Below, in pieces: positions 32,855-39,759 of a stretch of DNA of 59,269 nucleotides (the stretch's first letter is position 1; every line of letters begins with the position of its first letter). Origin of the DNA: an uncultured Eubacteriales bacterium (GTDB lineage Bacteria > Bacillota > Clostridia > Lachnospirales > Lachnospiraceae). The stretch is taken from NCBI GenBank assembly GCA_900317515.1, contig ONHA01000016.1, positions 1 to 59,269 of the forward strand, read 5' to 3'. A program made the translations under genes and the position numbers. Under the pieces are notes generated by a model that was given only the letters and a program-made list of their open reading frames with translations, had not been told where the DNA came from and searched no databases.

Positions 32855-33622
32855 TCAGGCGGATTTCTGTTCTTTCATTTCCTCGAGAAGGCCCTGGTTT
32901 TTTACGATCATCTCGCGGATGACATTCTGAACATACTTGCCGACGTGCTTACGATCCTCCTTCGAGAGGTCATCCCAGTAGATCGGCTTGCCGTACTCGA
33001 CGATGACCGGCTGGGAGTAGACGAAATACTTGTGCTGCTCGAAGATCGCGTCCGTGTTCATGATGCAGACGGGGATGATCGGGCACTTTGACATCTTGGC
33101 CGGCTGGAAGCTTCCGTCGTGGAACGGACCCATCTGAAGCGGATCGCAGGTCTTGTTGCGGGTGCCTTCCGGGTAGATGAAGACCGATATGTTTTCATTT
33201 TTGATCATATCGGAGCACTCCTTGATGGTAGCCACGCCCTGGCGGAGGTTCTCTCGGTCCAGGAACGGGCAGCGGAGCACCTTCATGCTCCAGGAGAGGA
33301 AGGGAATCCACTCCAGGTTCTTCTTGGCGACGAAGACCGCGCGGCCCTTCATCTGGCTGTACTGAATGAGCACATCGAAGACGCTGAGGTGATTCGAGGT
33401 GAAGAGGACGGCTTTATCCGTGGGAATGTTTTCCTCGCCGATCAGCCTGATCCGGCAGCCCGCGACGCCGCAGATGCACTTGAGCGTGAGCTGGACCCAT
33501 TTCTGAAGCCACAGGACGGTCCCCGGGAACCGCTTCCGAAGAAGCAGGATAAAGGGCAGAAACGGCAGGGACAGGATAAAATAGACGGCGGCCACAGGCC
33601 ATACCAGAATAAATCGTATCAT
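32855..33622 (-). CDS. plsC: 1-acyl-sn-glycerol-3-phosphate acyltransferase
   Basis: The ATG at 33622-33620 is preferred, with GAAAGGAAG 8 nt upstream; the longer open frame adds an unlikely leader. The 255-residue protein has an N-terminal membrane segment (about 2-30), then SNHLSVFDVL (the NHxxxxD acyltransferase block I), then VFIYPEGTRN (block III) and CPIIPVCI (block IV). It makes phosphatidic acid in the membrane. Confidence 0.92.
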   Translation of the reverse strand: MIRFILVWPVAAVYFILSLPFLPFILLLRKRFPGTVLWLQKWVQLTLKCICGVAGCRIRLIGEENIPTDKAVLFTSNHLSVFDVLIQYSQMKGRAVFVAKKNLEWIPFLSWSMKVLRCPFLDRENLRQGVATIKECSDMIKNENISVFIYPEGTRNKTCDPLQMGPFHDGSFQPAKMSKCPIIPVCIMNTDAIFEQHKYFVYSQPVIVEYGKPIYWDDLSKEDRKHVGKYVQNVIREMIVKNQGLLEEMKEQKSA

Positions 33623-33738
33623 AATAAACACTTCCTTTCTGTTTTCGCTTTTAGTGTAACCTAAAGACGGGAAAAATGCAAGCAAAGGGAGAAATTGGGC
33701 ACAGAGTTAAATATTACAAACTGTTAAGAATTTTCTGC

Positions 33739-33766
33739 TTGCATGAAGGGCGAAGTGCGTTATAAT
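33739..33766 (+). promoter_or_regulatory. Promoter of the ispE operon
   Basis: TTGCAT (33739-33744), 16-nt spacer, TATAAT (33761-33766). Transcription would start near 33773, about 33 nt before the ispE ATG. Confidence 0.75.
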
Positions 33767-33805
33767 AAAGATTGTATACAAAGAATCAATATGAGGGAGT
33801 ATGCT

Positions 33806-34663
33806 ATGGAACTCACGGCCAACGCCAAAATCAATCTGGGTCTGGATGTCCTGCGAAAACGGCCGGACGGCTACCATGATGTCCGTATGGTCATGCAGAT
33901 GACGGGCATGTATGACCAGATCAGCCTTTCCCCTTTGAAGAAACCCGGAATCAGGTTCACGGTGAACCTTCCCTACGTTCCGGCAAATGAAAACAACCTT
34001 GCCTACCGGGCCGCAAAGCTCCTCATGGACGAGTTTGGGGTCACCGACGGACTTTCCATCCGGCTTTCGAAATTTATCCCGGTGGCGGCAGGCCTCGCCG
34101 GCGGCAGCACGGATGCGGCGGCGGTCCTTAAGGGGGTCAATAAGCTTTTCGGGCTCGGCCTCTCCGAGGAGGAGCTGATGAAGAGGGGCAAGACGATCGG
34201 GGCGGACGTTCCCTACTGCATCATGGGCGGCACAGCCCTGGCGGAGGGGATCGGCGAGATCCTGACGCCGCTTCCGGACATGCCGATGTGCAGCATCCTG
34301 CTCGCGAAGCCCGCGATCTCCGTATCGACGAAGGAGGTCTACGGGGCGCTCAGGGCGGATGCGATCGAGAAGCACCCGGATATCGACGGGATGCTGGATG
34401 CCCTCCGGGAGGGGAATCTTCGGGGGATCACGGAGCGCTGCAGCAATGTGCTTGAGGACGTTACCGCACCGCAGCACCCGATTATCCGTGCGTTTGAGGA
34501 GGAAATGAAAACCGGCGGAGCGCTCGCTTCCATTATGAGCGGCAGCGGGCCGACTGTATTCGGAATATTTGACAACTATGATGCGGCAGGAGCGTGCAGG
34601 AACGAGATGCGAAGGAAATATCCGAGTGCCAAGATTTTCCTGACTTCGCCGGTAAGGAGGTAA
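33806..34663 (+). CDS. ispE: 4-diphosphocytidyl-2-C-methyl-D-erythritol kinase
   Basis: I use ATG 33806 (behind GAGGGA) rather than the longer frame from 33743. The 285-residue GHMP kinase opens with ELTANAKINLGLDVLRKRPDGYHDV and has the ATP loop IPVAAGLAGGSTDAAAVL and the motif SIMSGSGPTVFGIF. It phosphorylates CDP-ME in the non-mevalonate isoprenoid pathway. It overlaps the Shine-Dalgarno region of the GntR gene (stop 34661-34663, next ATG 34666). Confidence 0.95.
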   Translation: MELTANAKINLGLDVLRKRPDGYHDVRMVMQMTGMYDQISLSPLKKPGIRFTVNLPYVPANENNLAYRAAKLLMDEFGVTDGLSIRLSKFIPVAAGLAGGSTDAAAVLKGVNKLFGLGLSEEELMKRGKTIGADVPYCIMGGTALAEGIGEILTPLPDMPMCSILLAKPAISVSTKEVYGALRADAIEKHPDIDGMLDALREGNLRGITERCSNVLEDVTAPQHPIIRAFEEEMKTGGALASIMSGSGPTVFGIFDNYDAAGACRNEMRRKYPSAKIFLTSPVRR

Positions 34664-34665
34664 GA

Positions 34666-35343
34666 ATGGGAAGCGAATCGGAAATCAATGAGTTTATGCC
34701 CTTAAGGGAGGTTGTTTTTCTGACACTCAGAAAGAAGATCCTCAAAGGTGAGCTGCAGCCGGGCGAACGTCTGATGGAGATCAGCCTTGCCAATTCGCTC
34801 GGCGTGTCGAGAACTCCGATCCGGGAGGCGATCCGCATGCTGGAGCACGAGGGGCTCGTCGTGATGCGGGCCAGAAGAGGCGCACAGGTTGCCAAGATCA
34901 CGATCCAGGAACTGAACGACGTGCTCGAGGTTCGAAAGAGCCTGGAGGTCCTTGCAATCCGGAAAGCGTGCGAGCGCATGACGGAGGAGGACCTTGAGAC
35001 GCTCAAAAATGCGGAGACACGGTTCGAGGAGCTTGCCGGGACGGATAAAGCGGACCTGACGGAGCTCACGGAGGCGGATGTCTCCTTCCATGATGTGATC
35101 TATGAGGGGACAAAGAACCGCCGCCTGATCCAGATCCTCGGGAACCTCCGGGAGCAGATGTACCGCTTCCGCATCGAGTACCTGAAGGAGGCAGCGCTCC
35201 GGGCGGACCTGGTAAGAGAGCATCGGGCGATCCTTAAGGCGGTCGAGGAGAGGGACGCCGAGAAGGCGGTACAGCTTATCGCGGAGCATATCGACAACCA
35301 GCACCGCGTGATCAATGAAAGTATTCTGGAGAAGGAGGAATAA
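34666..35343 (+). CDS. GntR-family regulator with FCD domain (FadR subfamily)
   Basis: ATG 34666 follows AAGGAGG. The 225-residue product has a winged helix (LREVVFLTLRKKILKGELQPGERL, then SRTPIREAIRMLEHEGLV) and an all-helical FCD domain with the metal-ligand-type residues FHDVIYEG, EHRAIL and HIDNQ. Such regulators bind small organic acids, often with a metal. Its target is unknown; position inside an ispE-murI operon is shared with many Clostridia and does not identify the ligand. Confidence 0.9.
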   Translation: MGSESEINEFMPLREVVFLTLRKKILKGELQPGERLMEISLANSLGVSRTPIREAIRMLEHEGLVVMRARRGAQVAKITIQELNDVLEVRKSLEVLAIRKACERMTEEDLETLKNAETRFEELAGTDKADLTELTEADVSFHDVIYEGTKNRRLIQILGNLREQMYRFRIEYLKEAALRADLVREHRAILKAVEERDAEKAVQLIAEHIDNQHRVINESILEKEE

Positions 35344-35346
35344 GAC

Positions 35347-36177
35347 GTGGCGGGAGACATGAAAAATGCTCCGATCGGTGTCTTTGATTCCGGCCTCGGG
35401 GGCCTCACGGTCGCCCGGGAAATAATGAGAAATCTGCCCCGCGAGCGGATCGTCTACTTCGGCGACACCGCCCGCGTGCCCTACGGCAACAAGAGTAAGC
35501 CCACGGTCGTCCGCTATTCGCGGCAGATCGTACGCTTCCTCATGCAGCAGGAGATCAAGGCGATCGTCATCGCCTGCAACACGGCGACGGCGCTGGCTAT
35601 CGAGGAAGTGAAGGAGGAGGCGGGCATCCCCGTCATCGGCGTGGTTGAGCCGGGGGCCGTCACGGCTGCGGCCGTCACGAAGAACAAGCAGGTGGGGGTC
35701 ATCGCGACCCGCGCGACCACCTCGACCAACGCCTATGCGAAGGCGATCCACAGGATCGATCCGGAGATCAACGTGATCTCCGAGGCCTGCCCGCTGCTGG
35801 TGCCCCTCGCGGAGGAGGGCTGGATCCACGACCGCATCACCGATGAGATCATCATGCGCTACCTGGATGATCTTTTAGAGCATGACATCGATACGCTGAT
35901 CCTCGGCTGCACCCACTATCCGCTCTTTCGGAGCGAGATCCGAAAGCTCGTGGGGGACAAGATCACCCTGGTCAACCCGGCCTACGAGACCGCCAAGGAG
36001 CTTGAACGCATGCTGGCGGCCCGGAAGCTCGCCAACGAGGCCCCCATGAACCCGGACGATCCTTATCCCTACCGCTTCTTTGTGAGCGACGAGGCGGAGC
36101 GCTTCACGGAGTTTGCGAATTCAATTCTTCCCGTGGATGTCAAAAATGCAAGAATCATACCCATCGAGGAGTATTAA
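35347..36177 (+). CDS. murI: Glutamate racemase
   Basis: GTG 35347 follows AAGGAGGAATAA, 3 bp after the previous stop; ATG 35359 is an alternative. Motifs are FDSGLGGLTVARE, CNTATA with Cys77 and GCTHYPLF with Cys188, the two catalytic cysteines that interconvert L- and D-glutamate for peptidoglycan. It is about 276 residues, normal length. The next gene begins immediately at its stop. Confidence 0.96.
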   Translation: MAGDMKNAPIGVFDSGLGGLTVAREIMRNLPRERIVYFGDTARVPYGNKSKPTVVRYSRQIVRFLMQQEIKAIVIACNTATALAIEEVKEEAGIPVIGVVEPGAVTAAAVTKNKQVGVIATRATTSTNAYAKAIHRIDPEINVISEACPLLVPLAEEGWIHDRITDEIIMRYLDDLLEHDIDTLILGCTHYPLFRSEIRKLVGDKITLVNPAYETAKELERMLAARKLANEAPMNPDDPYPYRFFVSDEAERFTEFANSILPVDVKNARIIPIEEY

Positions 36178-36624
36178 ATGTCTGAGACAAAAGAAGTATT
36201 TGTGAAAGTGATCGGCACCCAGTATCTGGCCGGAGGCGATGAAGGCGGAGAGGAGGAGCCGATTGAGCTTCTGACGGTCGGCTATCTTACGGAGGAGGAC
36301 GGCGCCATGACCGTCGTCTATGAGGAAGTGTTCGAGGGGATGGAAGAGTTCCCGACGACCAACACGGTGCGGATCGAGAAGGATTTCTTCTCCGTGGAGA
36401 AGCACGGAGCCGTGGACGTCACGATGGTCTTTGAGCCGGGGAAGATGAGCGTCTCCCCCTATGAAACGCCCTTCGGAGCCATCGAGATGGGGTTCCTCAC
36501 AAACCGCCTTCTCATGGAGCGGACGGAGGAGAAGATACACATTCTCTCGGAGTACACACTGGCGATGAACGGGGAGAACGCGGCGGACTGTGTGCTTGAG
36601 ATGACGATTGAAAATAAGCCGTAA
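36178..36624 (+). CDS. DUF1934 (YwiB-like) beta-barrel protein
   Basis: The 148-residue product starts directly after the murI TAA. Blocks EPIELLTVGYLTEEDGAMTVVYEE, EGMEEFPTTNTVRIEKDFF and MSVSPYETPFGAIEMGFLT fit DUF1934 (PF09148), a small lipocalin-like barrel found near murI or argS in Firmicutes. It has no signal peptide and the function is unknown. A strong terminator follows. Confidence 0.88.
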   Translation: MSETKEVFVKVIGTQYLAGGDEGGEEEPIELLTVGYLTEEDGAMTVVYEEVFEGMEEFPTTNTVRIEKDFFSVEKHGAVDVTMVFEPGKMSVSPYETPFGAIEMGFLTNRLLMERTEEKIHILSEYTLAMNGENAADCVLEMTIENKP

Positions 36625-36640
36625 AATGAGGTCCAAAAGC

Positions 36641-36676
36641 AATAAAAAGGAGATGCGGATGCATCTCCTTTTTATT
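36641..36676. terminator. Bidirectional terminator after the murI operon
   Basis: A perfect 16-bp stem (36641-36656 with 36661-36676) around GGAT has A5 on one side and T5 on the other. It serves both the DUF1934 gene and the convergent minus-strand gene. Confidence 0.95.
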
Positions 36677-36680
36677 GTCA

Positions 36681-37241
36681 TTATTTATGCTTTCTCTTCT
36701 TCTTGGTCGCGGATGCGGTCTTCACCGGAGTCTGCTTCGGGGCTGCCGGCTGCTGGCCGGAAGCCTTGGCGACGGCGGCCTTTTCCTCATCGCGCTTCTT
36801 GAACGCCCAGTCGCGGAAGCGGCGGAAAGCGCTCTTCTTTGCCGGCGGGACGTCGAGCGTGCCGCGGAGGGCCTTGACATCGGTGATGTAGATGCCGGAA
36901 ACCGTGGCGCGGACTTCCTTCTTGATCGGGATGATCTCAAAGACCCGCTCCTCGGCGACCATGTTCATGACTCTGGGGCCGATCTTGGCCTTGACGATCG
37001 GAAGCTTGCTGCGCCTTAAGTACCAGGGCGTCTGCTCGGAGACGATGTCCGGCAGTCCGGCTTCCTTGATCGGCAGCCTCTTCTTGTCAATGACGAGCAT
37101 GGTTACCGTTTGCTTTGCTGCCTCGATCTGCTCCATCTGTGCGGCCTGGCGCTTTTCAAGGCGTCTGCCGACAAAGTAGAGAACGACCATGGCAATGATC
37201 AGTATGATCAGAATGATGAGTAGAATCTGCCAGATCTTCAA
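36681..37241 (-). CDS. Single-pass membrane protein of unknown family
   Basis: The 186-residue product has an N-terminal membrane helix (about 3-26, IWQILLIILIILIIAMVVLYFVG) and then a soluble domain: VTMLVIDKKRLPIKEAGLPD, TPWYLRRSKLPIVKAKIGPR, VRATVSGIYITDVKALRG. The tail (about 125-186) is Lys/Ala/Pro-rich and basic. I recall similar proteins in other Clostridia but no named function. It has its own good promoter at 37327-37299, so it is a separate transcription unit. Confidence 0.75.
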   Translation of the reverse strand: MKIWQILLIILIILIIAMVVLYFVGRRLEKRQAAQMEQIEAAKQTVTMLVIDKKRLPIKEAGLPDIVSEQTPWYLRRSKLPIVKAKIGPRVMNMVAEERVFEIIPIKKEVRATVSGIYITDVKALRGTLDVPPAKKSAFRRFRDWAFKKRDEEKAAVAKASGQQPAAPKQTPVKTASATKKKRKHK

Positions 37242-37298
37242 TTTTGAATCCTCCGTACGTTTTTCCTGCGGCCTTTAGGCGGCCGCGTCTAAATAGAA

Positions 37299-37327
37299 AT
37301 TATACAATATTTGGCCGAGCTTATCAA
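37299..37327 (-). promoter_or_regulatory. Promoter of the 36681-37241 gene
   Basis: On the minus strand: TTGATA (37327-37322), 17-nt spacer, TATAAT (37304-37299). It lies ~57 bp upstream of the ATG. A hairpin-forming GC-rich stretch (37268-37287) sits in the predicted leader. Confidence 0.75.
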
Positions 37328-37356
37328 GCGGGAATGAGCCCGCAATTGAAATCTTA

Positions 37357-38802
37357 TCAGGCTTTTCCGGACGCGGTGACCGGTGTGGGTCTCGTCTCGT
37401 CGAAGACGGATTTGACGTCGAAGAGCCCCTCGAAGACGTTGGTCTTCGCCTGGCCGGAGAGAGACCGCCACATCTGGAGGCCGTCGCAGTCGATGCGGCC
37501 CTGGCGGAGATAATTCTGCCGGATCTGGAGCCAGTGGGGCGTCGAGGCGTCCACGTTGGCGTAGAAGCGGTAGCCCTCGCCCTTGTAGTAGGCGTATTTT
37601 TCATTTTCCTCCGTGTAGTCGCGGAAGCTGCCGATGTCGTTCCCGTGGGCGAAGATGATCGTGTCGGTAGGCCCGGTGATGTTCGCGACGGTGTTCTTCC
37701 ATTTTTCATGGTCGGCCATCAGGGTCTCGACCGAGGCGTTCGTGACGGAAAGATGCCCCCAGGTGTGGCAGGCGAACTCCCAGCCGGAAGCCTTGACGGC
37801 CTCGGCGATCTTCTGCGCCTCCTTAACCTCCTCATCCCAGTTGAAATCGGGGTGGGCCTCCAGCCATGCCCGCTGGTCGGCGTCGAGGTTTTCGCCGGTC
37901 CTGTAGGCGGCATCCGTCCGGTAGCCGAACACACCGTTGTAGCCGGTCATCGCGATCATGCCCCGGGCGCCCTTGTAGGCGGCATCCGGGTGAGCCTCGA
38001 GGAATGTGTTGAGGCGGGGAACCACGTCGTAGTCGCCGATGTTGACGACGCCGTTTGCGTCCACGTAGCGGCATTTCACGTTTCCGTCGGAGTCCAGGAC
38101 GGCCTTCTCCGCGTAGCCCTGGCCCTCGTAGGAGTGGTAGTAGCTCCAGTCGTCCACGGAGAGGACATAGGGCTTTTTGCCCTCCGGGAGAAGGAGGTTT
38201 GTATTTTTCGAAAATGTGCCGTCCTCGTTCACGGTCACGAGATCCCGCATGCGGACCAGCACCCAGCCGTTCTCGTACATCTGACTGATGATCTTGTCAA
38301 ACTCGTCGACGGTGGTCATCCAGGCGTTGTTGCCGGCGACCGTGCTGCTGCCCCATTTGCTCTCATCGAAGGCGCGGTCCTTGTCGACGATCAGCGAGTG
38401 GAAGAAGATGTGCGGGACTTCCGTCACATCCTTCGCGACCAGCTGGGAGCGTGACACGACGTAGCCCGAGATCGCGTGGGCGAGCTCGGAGTCATTTTCG
38501 TAGTTTTCCTCTTGCATGAGCAGGTTGATGGCCCCGTCGTAATCGTAGCCGAGAGCCAGGTAATCGGCCTTCTCGATCAGAGCCCGGCGGGCGGCCAGCT
38601 TCGCTTCCTCCTCCTCGATCGCCTCCCTCAGGGCGGCCTTCTCCGCGGCCTTCCGCCGGTTCTCCCGGTTTATGGCCAGACCGGCCAGAACGCCGGCTCC
38701 CGCAAGGATGAGAACCGCGATCACGATCAGGCTTTTGATCAGGCGCATCCTGCGCTTTTTCTTCCAGTTTTCTCTGTTTTTCTGTACCTTATTATTATCC
38801 AT
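37357..38802 (-). CDS. Membrane-anchored polysaccharide deacetylase-like protein
   Basis: The start is the ATG at 38802-38800 with GGGGGT upstream, giving 481 residues. A basic N-terminus precedes one membrane helix (about 20-42), followed by a charged coiled coil (about 43-80). The NodB-like region shows YVLSVDDWSYY (the first Asp pair), CHTWGHLS (the HxxxH metal site) and DTIIFAHGNDIG. This Asp-His-His arrangement is that of CE4 deacetylases, though the barrel is longer than usual with a large insert. A likely role is removing acetyl groups from cell wall glycan. Confidence 0.8.
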   Translation of the reverse strand: MDNNKVQKNRENWKKKRRMRLIKSLIVIAVLILAGAGVLAGLAINRENRRKAAEKAALREAIEEEEAKLAARRALIEKADYLALGYDYDGAINLLMQEENYENDSELAHAISGYVVSRSQLVAKDVTEVPHIFFHSLIVDKDRAFDESKWGSSTVAGNNAWMTTVDEFDKIISQMYENGWVLVRMRDLVTVNEDGTFSKNTNLLLPEGKKPYVLSVDDWSYYHSYEGQGYAEKAVLDSDGNVKCRYVDANGVVNIGDYDVVPRLNTFLEAHPDAAYKGARGMIAMTGYNGVFGYRTDAAYRTGENLDADQRAWLEAHPDFNWDEEVKEAQKIAEAVKASGWEFACHTWGHLSVTNASVETLMADHEKWKNTVANITGPTDTIIFAHGNDIGSFRDYTEENEKYAYYKGEGYRFYANVDASTPHWLQIRQNYLRQGRIDCDGLQMWRSLSGQAKTNVFEGLFDVKSVFDETRPTPVTASGKA

Positions 38803-38915
38803 ATGCTTACCCCCTTTCTTAGAGTAGCAGGAGTTTTTCATTTTGTAAAGAAGTATAAAGAGGGGGCCGTCCTGTGAAATTAGTTGTAGAATAATGTGCC
38901 AAAACCATAATTATG

Positions 38916-38924
38916 TGATATAAT
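38916..38924 (+). promoter_or_regulatory. Extended -10 promoter of rex
   Basis: TGA-TATAAT (38916-38924), ~48 nt before the rex ATG; no good -35. It is embedded in the inverted repeat GATAT-AAT-ATATC (38917-38929), a possible operator. Confidence 0.6.
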
Positions 38925-38971
38925 ATATCAATATACTGGGAGTGATTCAACAAAGAACGTTGAGGTGGAAA

Positions 38972-39619
38972 ATGTCCGTAAAGAATACCGGAGAAAACGA
39001 AACTTTTCTAACGATTCAGGCGCTGCAGAGGATGCCCTACTACCTGCACTGTCTGGAAGAAGCGAAGGCAGAAGGTGTAAAGACGATCTCGGCGACCTCC
39101 ATCGCAAACAAGCTTCAGCTGAATGATGTGCTGGTGAGAAAGGACATAGGGGCGGTAGCCTCCGTCAGAGGAAAGCCGAAGGCAGGTTTCCCCGTCGACA
39201 CGCTGATCGGCGATATCGAGACCTACATGGGCTGCCGTGACCGCAAGGAGGCGATCATCGCCGGGGCGGGTTCCCTCGGGACGGCGCTCCTTCGGAACGA
39301 TGAGTTCGAGGAGTACGGCCTCTCGATCGCGGCCGCGTTCGACGTGCGGCCGGAGCTCGTCGGGACGAAGATCAACGGAATTCCCGTCTACGCAGACAGT
39401 GAGCTCACGCAGTTCTGCCTTGAGCGGTGGATCCGGCTGGGCGTCATCACGGCCCCGAAGGACAGCGCCCAGAAGATCGCGGATGCGATGGTGAGCGGCG
39501 GGATCAGAGCCATCTGGAATTTTGCACTCATAAAGCTCACGGTTCCGGAGGGAATCCTTGTGCAAAATGAAAACCTCGCATCGTCTCTGGCCATGCTCTC
39601 CCATCACATCTCAAGGTGA
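38972..39619 (+). CDS. rex: Redox-sensing transcriptional repressor Rex
   Basis: ATG 38972 is preferred (GAGG at 38962-38965); 215 residues. A winged helix comes first: RMPYYLHCLEEAK, SATSIANKLQLNDVLVRKDIGAV. The Rossmann fold AIIAGAGSLGTALL and FDVRPELVGTKINGIPVY follow, then the C-terminal swapped helix. Rex senses the NADH/NAD+ ratio and represses fermentation genes. adhE, its classic target, is the next gene. Confidence 0.95.
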   Translation: MSVKNTGENETFLTIQALQRMPYYLHCLEEAKAEGVKTISATSIANKLQLNDVLVRKDIGAVASVRGKPKAGFPVDTLIGDIETYMGCRDRKEAIIAGAGSLGTALLRNDEFEEYGLSIAAAFDVRPELVGTKINGIPVYADSELTQFCLERWIRLGVITAPKDSAQKIADAMVSGGIRAIWNFALIKLTVPEGILVQNENLASSLAMLSHHISR

Positions 39620-39647
39620 GGGGGACATGAGCAAAATGTACAAATAA

Positions 39648-39714
39648 ATCGATAAACGGATATCGATATTGTAATATCTAAAACTTGACATGCGAAGTAT
39701 GAGAGTGCTAGTAT
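39648..39714 (+). promoter_or_regulatory. adhE promoter and upstream inverted repeats
   Basis: TTGACA (39685-39690), 18-nt spacer, TAGTAT (39709-39714); an alternative TATAAT begins at 39712. Upstream lie two perfect inverted repeats: ATCGATA-N6-TATCGAT (39648-39667) and GATAT-TGTA-ATATC (39665-39678). The second resembles the repeat over the rex -10. Neither matches the classical clostridial Rex site TTGTTAA-N4-TTAACAA. Confidence 0.6.
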
Positions 39715-39759
39715 AATAAGCGGCAGGAAGAGTGCCGTTAGTATAAAAGGAGGATCAAG

